Origin: Zygnema cylindricum
Lineage: Eukaryota; Streptophyta; Zygnematophyceae; Zygnematales; Zygnemataceae
Direction: 5' to 3'
Length of the DNA stretch: 11,577 nt
Assembly: GCA_037447655.1 (NCBI GenBank)
Contig: JBBHKE010003412.1
Coordinates: forward strand, 1-11,577
Shown piece after piece: positions 7,434 to 11,577 of the stretch. The position numbers and the translations under genes were made by a program. The notes under the pieces are model-generated. The model saw nothing but the letters and a program-made list of their open reading frames with translations. It made no database searches and was not told where the DNA came from. Every line of letters begins with the position of its first letter. The stretch's first letter is position 1.

Positions 7434-8213
7434 GGGTGTGTCCCCATGTGCATAAGTAAGGGTTTTTTCCTGTCGTTTTGCTGTAAAACTTAGCGCCGTA
7501 CTGCCTAAGTTGGAACTGTACGAAGGAATCACAAATTTGTAGAGTACAATTTGCGTCATCCCTGAACTTAGGATGTACGAAAAGTTGTCGTCTTGTGTTT
7601 TTCGACCCACTTCGACGACAAAAAACGTCATCTTCAACCTTATCTTTAAAACACATGCGCGATGTGATTTAAAATTAGGTTTTTTCGATTGACAAATAGG
7701 AACATATTTTCGCGCGTGCCTTAAATTTCGACAAAAATCCTACGATTTCCAAGGACAAAGAAAAGTACATAGCTCGCTATGTTTTGTCCGTTTGTGTTCT
7801 AATACGACAAAAATAAGTACACAATTTGTTTGGATTTGTCCGTTTTCATCTAGTACGGATTTTTTTTTTTGCAGGGGTCTTCAAATTCCGATGCCATTTC
7901 AAGTCGACCTGACAGGAGACGCGAAGGCAAAGCGCCTCATCTTCGACCGTGAAATTGCACAGGCTGGAAGGCGGTACGTCTACAATGTCACGGTAAGACA
8001 TGCGACGTCACACGCAGGTACAAAAAATATCGTGCGACAATAGATTGTCGACGTTGACAACCGTCACAGGTATTGTCGACGTATACAATCGTCACAAGCG
8101 TAAGTTACGATTTCGTCATTACAGACATAGGGACACTTGAAAACCGGGTCCGGCGGATCCGCGCTAAAATACAAAGTAATTTCGCTAAGTTACAAGTACA
8201 TGGGGACACACCC
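7434..8213. mobile_element. PIF/Harbinger-like non-autonomous element (family P, copy 2)
   Basis: The element is bounded by a perfect 16-bp inverted repeat, GGGTGTGTCCCCATGT (7434-7449) and its complement (8198-8213). It is flanked by TTA on both sides (7431-7433 and 8214-8216), the TWA target duplication of PIF/Harbinger. It is 780 bp long. End regions resemble copy 1: TAAGTA and CTGTCGTTTT near the left, CAACCGTCACA and ACATAGGGACACTT near the right. The TIRs differ from copy 1 at two positions on each side in a matched way (TGTG versus TACG), so the two copies belong to separate subfamilies. The middle holds an exon-like segment (7875-7992) that copy 1 lacks. No DDE transposase motifs were recognised. 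Confidence 0.88.
7875..7992 (+). other. Exon-like segment with splice-site-like borders inside a Harbinger-like element
   Basis: A run of T's ending in GCAG (acceptor-like, G at 7874) precedes 118 bases of open frame, followed directly by GTAAGA (donor-like, from 7993). The frame encodes 39 full codons beginning GLQIPMPFQVDLTGD and ending AGRRYVYNVT, with phase 0 at the donor. The segment is visibly richer in GC than the surrounding AT-rich element. The frame stays open past both borders (a continuous 83-codon frame spans 7792-8043), so the borders are not forced by stops. The peptide is not one I recognise. It could be a captured host exon, a transposase remnant, or chance. Copy 1 has nothing comparable. 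Confidence 0.35.
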
Positions 8214-8315
8214 TTAGACAACTGTAGAGGAGACATGACACGACATCCTACAAAAGTGGCACATTCTTTCTATCTCCCGATTGACACGAGATGGTTTCAA
8301 ATTTCAGTTTTGAAG

Positions 8316-8592
8316 CATAGTTCAAAAGTAGGTGAAAGTAGGCCCATACAATATGCCTATTGTACGCAAAACATACAATATGACCTTAAGACCCATATTT
8401 TATTGGTCACAAAATGAAAAAGAAAGTAACAGGGTTGAGTTGCACATCGTTCGATAGAGAATTAAACGTCATCGGACGGTCGCTGATCAAAGTAGCGATC
8501 AAAGTAGCGATCTAAGAAGATCACATGAAAAGCAAATAACACAACTTGCGCCTACCAAAGGCCTACCATAAAACGCCTACTTTTGAACTATG
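8316..8592 (-). mobile_element. hAT-like non-autonomous element (family H, copy C), inverted
   Basis: This 277-bp copy carries the CATAGTTCAAAAGTAGG termini but lies inverted relative to copies A and B. The flanks GTTTTGAAG (8307-8315) and GTTTTGAG (8593-8600) form an 8-bp target duplication with a single extra A on the left. It matches copies A and B over both ends, but lacks the interior from the first GATCG/GACCG block to GACGTTTAATTCTC. It is therefore the shortest deletion derivative. A 12-bp unit, GATCAAAGTAGC, is tandemly repeated at 8485-8512. It lies 100 bp from the end of Harbinger-like copy 2. No coding capacity is seen. Confidence 0.85.
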
Positions 8593-8600
8593 GTTTTGAG

Positions 8601-9790
8601 AACTATTAAACCATTCCGTACAATACTGTACCTTTCAAGCGAACCTTAAACCGTCTTTTGTTTCAAGAAAAGGAAAAACCATCATTTGCTTTGGGAAGCT
8701 TTTGTGTCTCAAAATGCTCTCAAAAATTACAATATCTTCCCATCGATGCACAAAAGCTTTCAATTCATCCTACAATCTTGGCGCCGAAATATTTTTTATT
8801 AACGCGTCACCATATATATACGATTCGAACCTATTTATAAATCTTGTCGTCATGGAGCCAATTTAGCCGACCTATGAGTATTTTTTTTTAAGGTCGGGGT
8901 ATTAGTAATCCTTGTTTATCACACTACATGAGACTTAAAACGTTTTTACTAAAATGCTTCATCCCTATTGGACCAAACTGTTTGAAAACCATTTTTTTCC
9001 GTTTTATGGACATTTTGTTTGTGTCCGAAACATTCCTGACTTTGTTTTCACCTGTTCGTTACTACTTCACTCATTTTGTCCGTTACGACTTAAAGTGCTA
9101 CAGTCACATGTTTATTTATAATGAATGGTTGTGAAACAAGAATGGCCATACATCAAACAATTAGGTGGTCCTCTTTATTTTTAGGTTTTATGGTATTTAC
9201 AATATATTAAACTTATCGCAGTTAACTATGTGTGTAAGTATCACGTTGAATTTAAGTATGTTTTGCCAGTTTTGGTTGGTTATGCGGGAACACTTACACG
9301 CCACGTATTTCCATTTGTTTAAAGACGATATAAACAACTTAACACGGATATTAGCTGGTGTTTGATAAAAAAATGTACAATTTTTTTAAGTAAGTGTTTA
9401 ACATGTAAGCTTTTTTCAATTTTATATTTCCCCATTACTCCATTAACCATATTTCCATAGTTTAAGGTGCTTCTAATAATTAACAATATTAGCCTCCTAT
9501 AGACTCTTGACTAGACAACTTCAACAACATGCTTCGACAAACGAACTAGTGTCCCAACTAAATCGCCCAAAGTATAACCGACCTTCAAATGGACAAAAAT
9601 AGAGCTAAAGAAAAAAACTAAATGAATCCCAAGCTCTTTCGCCCCTCTCGACACACAAAGCCTCTACATGAATTTTAGCCCCATGCTTAAATTTGCAGGG
9701 CACGAACCTATCCACATCCTTGCTCAAATGATTATTGTATTGGAGCGATAATCCGATTAGGTACCCTCGAGCGTCGTAGGGAAAGGGATA
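8601..9790. other. AT-rich region, no gene recognised
   Basis: Open frames of 60-81 codons occur (for example 8928-9134, 9165-9365 and, on the minus strand, 9850-9605), as expected in AT-rich DNA. None shows a domain I recognise. The 81-codon minus-strand frame (DARGYLIGLSLQYNNHL) is the most protein-like and continues open for some 14 codons upstream of its ATG, so it could be a decayed coding remnant, but the family is unknown. A 7-bp stem CCGACCT/AGGTCGG flanks a T-tract near 8867-8897. No terminal repeats matching other families were found. Confidence 0.4.
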
Positions 9791-9801
9791 TCTCTCCCTA
9801 G

Positions 9802-10053
9802 GACGTTGTGGCTCGTATGAGACCATCGTCTCTTGACAAAGCATGGTCATGAGGGTTCGATGCCCTAAATTTTTGGGACCCGACGTAAGTCGTTATAAAT
9901 ATGTACCACGATGTGCTTATGGGACCCAAGACTATTGTCAACCGGTAACAACGTCGTGAGGGCCTCAACTTGAGGGTGGTGGATTGTTTTTAGATCAACG
10001 GGCGAAATCCCATTCGTATAGACCCTCGTGAGCCCATTGCGAATGTGGGTATG
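9802..10053 (+). mobile_element. Candidate tRNA-derived SINE with simple-repeat tail
   Basis: GGTTCGATGCC at 9854-9864 fits the RNA polymerase III B box (GGTTCGANNCC) exactly. It sits in a T-arm-like hairpin, AGGG-TTCGATG-CCCT, with a 7-base loop. An A-box-like TGGCTCGTATG (9809-9819, one mismatch at a key A) starts 45 bases upstream, the spacing found in tRNAs. The word TGGTCATGAGG just before the B box also resembles a tRNA variable-loop region. The outer bases do not form an acceptor stem, so it is not a functional tRNA. The sequence runs on to about 10053 and ends in a CAT/ATC repeat, as SINE tails often do. A TTTTT at 9870-9874 could stop Pol III early, which counts against activity. No target duplication was identified. 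Confidence 0.35.
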
Positions 10054-10238
10054 ACATCATCATCATTATCATTATCATCATCATCATCACTATCATCAAC
10101 TTCATCACCATTGTCATCATCATCATCATCATAATAATCATCATCGTCGTCAACCTCATCATCATAACATCATCATTCTCACCACAATCATCCGATTTAC
10201 CATCATCACCGTCATGAGTCACATCACCATCATCATTG
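10054..10238. repeat. Imperfect trinucleotide microsatellite (CAT/ATC)n
   Basis: About 185 bp is dominated by CAT/ATC triplets, interrupted by CAC, CGT, AAC and ATA variants. On the minus strand it gives a low-complexity Met/Asp-rich frame that should not be called a gene. The degree of interruption points to an old array. Its start directly follows the candidate SINE body. Confidence 0.95.
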
Positions 10239-10754
10239 CTTACACCATCGATGCAAAACCCCCAAAAATAAAAAAAGACAAAAAACCTTGAAAATGAAAT
10301 TTTTGGTCGTTGAGAATTGGCAAATTTATTGGGTTTTCAACATCCGGCAAAGGGGTCCTTTTCGCATGAAACACCCGCTACGACAACCGAATAAATATTG
10401 ATTATGCGCATGGAGCAAATGTAGTGTTTTTAAAATACTTTGACCTACTTTAACAAGAAAAAAATTGGAAAACATGTCAACAATGAACAATCACAAATTC
10501 ACACTTGAAGGAAAAAATAACCAATATTATATTCATGTGAGGGATATAGCCTAGTTTTCACATAAAACTTAGCTCAAGTCATTGCCGACTGTGAATAGGG
10601 CTATCTCCTCTCTCTCTACTCCAAAACTAGGTCATCCATGTCTTGCAAAAGTGACTCAACTTCACCTTTTTCAAAATTTGTACGTATAGCGGAAAGTATA
10701 CGAAATTTACGAAAAGTTCAAAATCATGAAAAAATAATGAATAGTCGTAAAAAG
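10239..10754. other. Intergenic stretch, nothing firm recognised
   Basis: This AT-rich spacer lies between the microsatellite and the hAT-like element. The only structure noted is a 9-bp inverted pair, CCTAGTTTT (about 10550) and AAAACTAGG (about 10623-10631), enclosing about 65 bp that includes a short CT-repeat. That is too weak to define an element. Confidence 0.5.
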
Positions 10755-11576
10755 TAGTGTTGGGTATCGGGTAAATTCATATCGTGATAATTTCGATATT
10801 CGATATATCTAATATCGATCGAGCAAAATCCTCGATATATTGTACCGAGACCACATAAACCATCGCTATGTATATCGCGATATATAGTATTTTTTTAAAT
10901 TTAATATTTTATATTTTTATATGATATGTTATTTTAGTGAAAAAGACACATTGTCTGATACGCCATGTACGACGTGATTTTCGTCCCGTGACTTAAAGGT
11001 AGACGGCGCAAAATGTAACCGACAAAAAAGTACTATTCCGTAATTCATATAATTACTTATTTGGGGTATGGTTACATCAGGTGGTCTTTGTAATAGTACG
11101 GACAACAAAATTTATGTATTATAGAGGCCTCGGTTATATTGTGTAACGTATGTAAACAAGTTTTGCATACGTGTTTTGATTTGAATGGTTACTTGTAAGT
11201 TGACGATCAAATCTCTAAAATCGTCAAAATTTTGAAAACCGACCATTTTCGTATGGAAATCCGTACTTGCGTATTATGTAAGAGTTATTCGCAAGTGTAC
11301 TGCGTCAATGTACCTCAAAGATCTCATTCTGCTGACTTTCAAGGAAAAACCGTATTTATGTTCGGCAAAGATTTTAAGGTCACTTTGTCCGAAGGCACGT
11401 GACTTTGGTGACCTGTGATTTTTTTTTTCGCTTCGATATATTGGCGATGCGATATAACGCGATATTTTCATTTTCGATATATCGAGCGATATATCTATTA
11501 TCGGTTACGTGAAATTCGATATTATATATATTTATAATATCGGCAAATGGTCTTCGATAATCGATACCCAACACCA
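10755..11576. mobile_element. Large hAT-like non-autonomous element (family D) at window edge
   Basis: The left end TAGTGTTGGGTATCG (10755-10769) and the right end CGATACCCAACACCA (11562-11576) are 15-bp inverted complements with one mismatch at the second base. TAG/CAG-TGTTGGG termini are typical of many hAT families. The subterminal 100-200 bp on both sides are packed with CGATATATCG-type words in both orientations, a clustering like the multiple transposase-binding motifs seen near hAT ends. The 8 bases left of the element are GTAAAAAG. The single base visible after the right end is G, as an 8-bp duplication would require. The 822-bp body encodes only short frames (64-65 codons), so it is non-autonomous. 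A relict related to it appears at about 1855-2002. Confidence 0.8.
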
Positions 11577-11577
11577 G

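Noticed and set aside
8073-8417. A 114-codon plus-strand frame.
   Set aside because: It crosses the right TIR of the Harbinger-like element and continues into the hAT-like copy C, so it is a chance frame over two unrelated insertions.
8815-8835. A B-box-like word on the minus strand (GGTTCGAATCG) near 8821-8831.
   Set aside because: The last conserved position is wrong, there is no A box at tRNA spacing, and no cloverleaf can be formed.
9605-9850. An 81-codon minus-strand frame with a fairly protein-like composition.
   Set aside because: I recognise no family. It ends beside the candidate SINE, and upstream continuation is short, so it is noted in the region description but not called as a gene.
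9995-10222. A minus-strand Met/Asp-rich frame.
   Set aside because: It is simply the translation of the CAT/ATC microsatellite.
1-11577. CRISPR array, bacterial operon or phage module.
   Set aside because: There are no regularly spaced repeats, no ribosome-binding sites ahead of long frames, and no dense coding. TIR elements with superfamily-typical duplications indicate a eukaryotic nuclear genome.

Overview
This is a repeat-rich, non-coding stretch of a eukaryotic nuclear genome. No intact protein-coding gene, rRNA, tRNA or CRISPR array can be supported. Open frames are short and lack recognisable domains. Almost all the interpretable structure is transposable elements: at least nine DNA-transposon copies, most of them short and non-autonomous (MITE-like), one decayed retroelement coding remnant, a possible SINE and a microsatellite. 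The host lineage is uncertain. The retroelement remnant resembles a reverse-transcriptase-associated C-terminal region that I recall as common in land plants outside the flowering plants (bryophytes, ferns, conifers). That is a weak lineage hint from memory, not a search result.

Layout. Base 231-463: decayed Tc1/mariner-like MITE. 786-1576 (minus): broken retroelement C-terminal region spread over three frames. About 1855-2002: relict related to the large hAT-like element at the right edge. 2912-3145: second Tc1/mariner-like MITE with arms of about 75 bp. 3191-4085: hAT-like element (copy A) with an 8-bp target duplication, carrying a nested Tc1/mariner-like MITE at 3274-3480. 4248-5125: PIF/Harbinger-like element flanked by TAA. 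5397-5835: hAT-like copy B with an internal tandem duplication. 5993-6491: fourth Tc1/mariner-like MITE. 7434-8213: second PIF/Harbinger-like element flanked by TTA, holding an exon-like segment bounded by splice-like signals. 8316-8592: hAT-like copy C, inverted. About 9802-10053: candidate tRNA-derived SINE running into a CAT-type microsatellite (10054-10238). 10755-11576: large hAT-like element whose right end is one base from the window edge.

The elements do not form a pathway. They form an insertion archive. Three TIR families are each present in two or more copies. The boundaries of five elements are fixed by terminal inverted repeats plus target-site duplications of the length expected for the superfamily: 8 bp for hAT-like A and B (C with one indel) and TAA/TTA for both Harbinger-like copies. 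The TA of the Tc1/mariner-like copies is less certain. The nested copy gives a relative insertion order. None of the elements contains a visible transposase frame, so all would depend on transposases encoded elsewhere.
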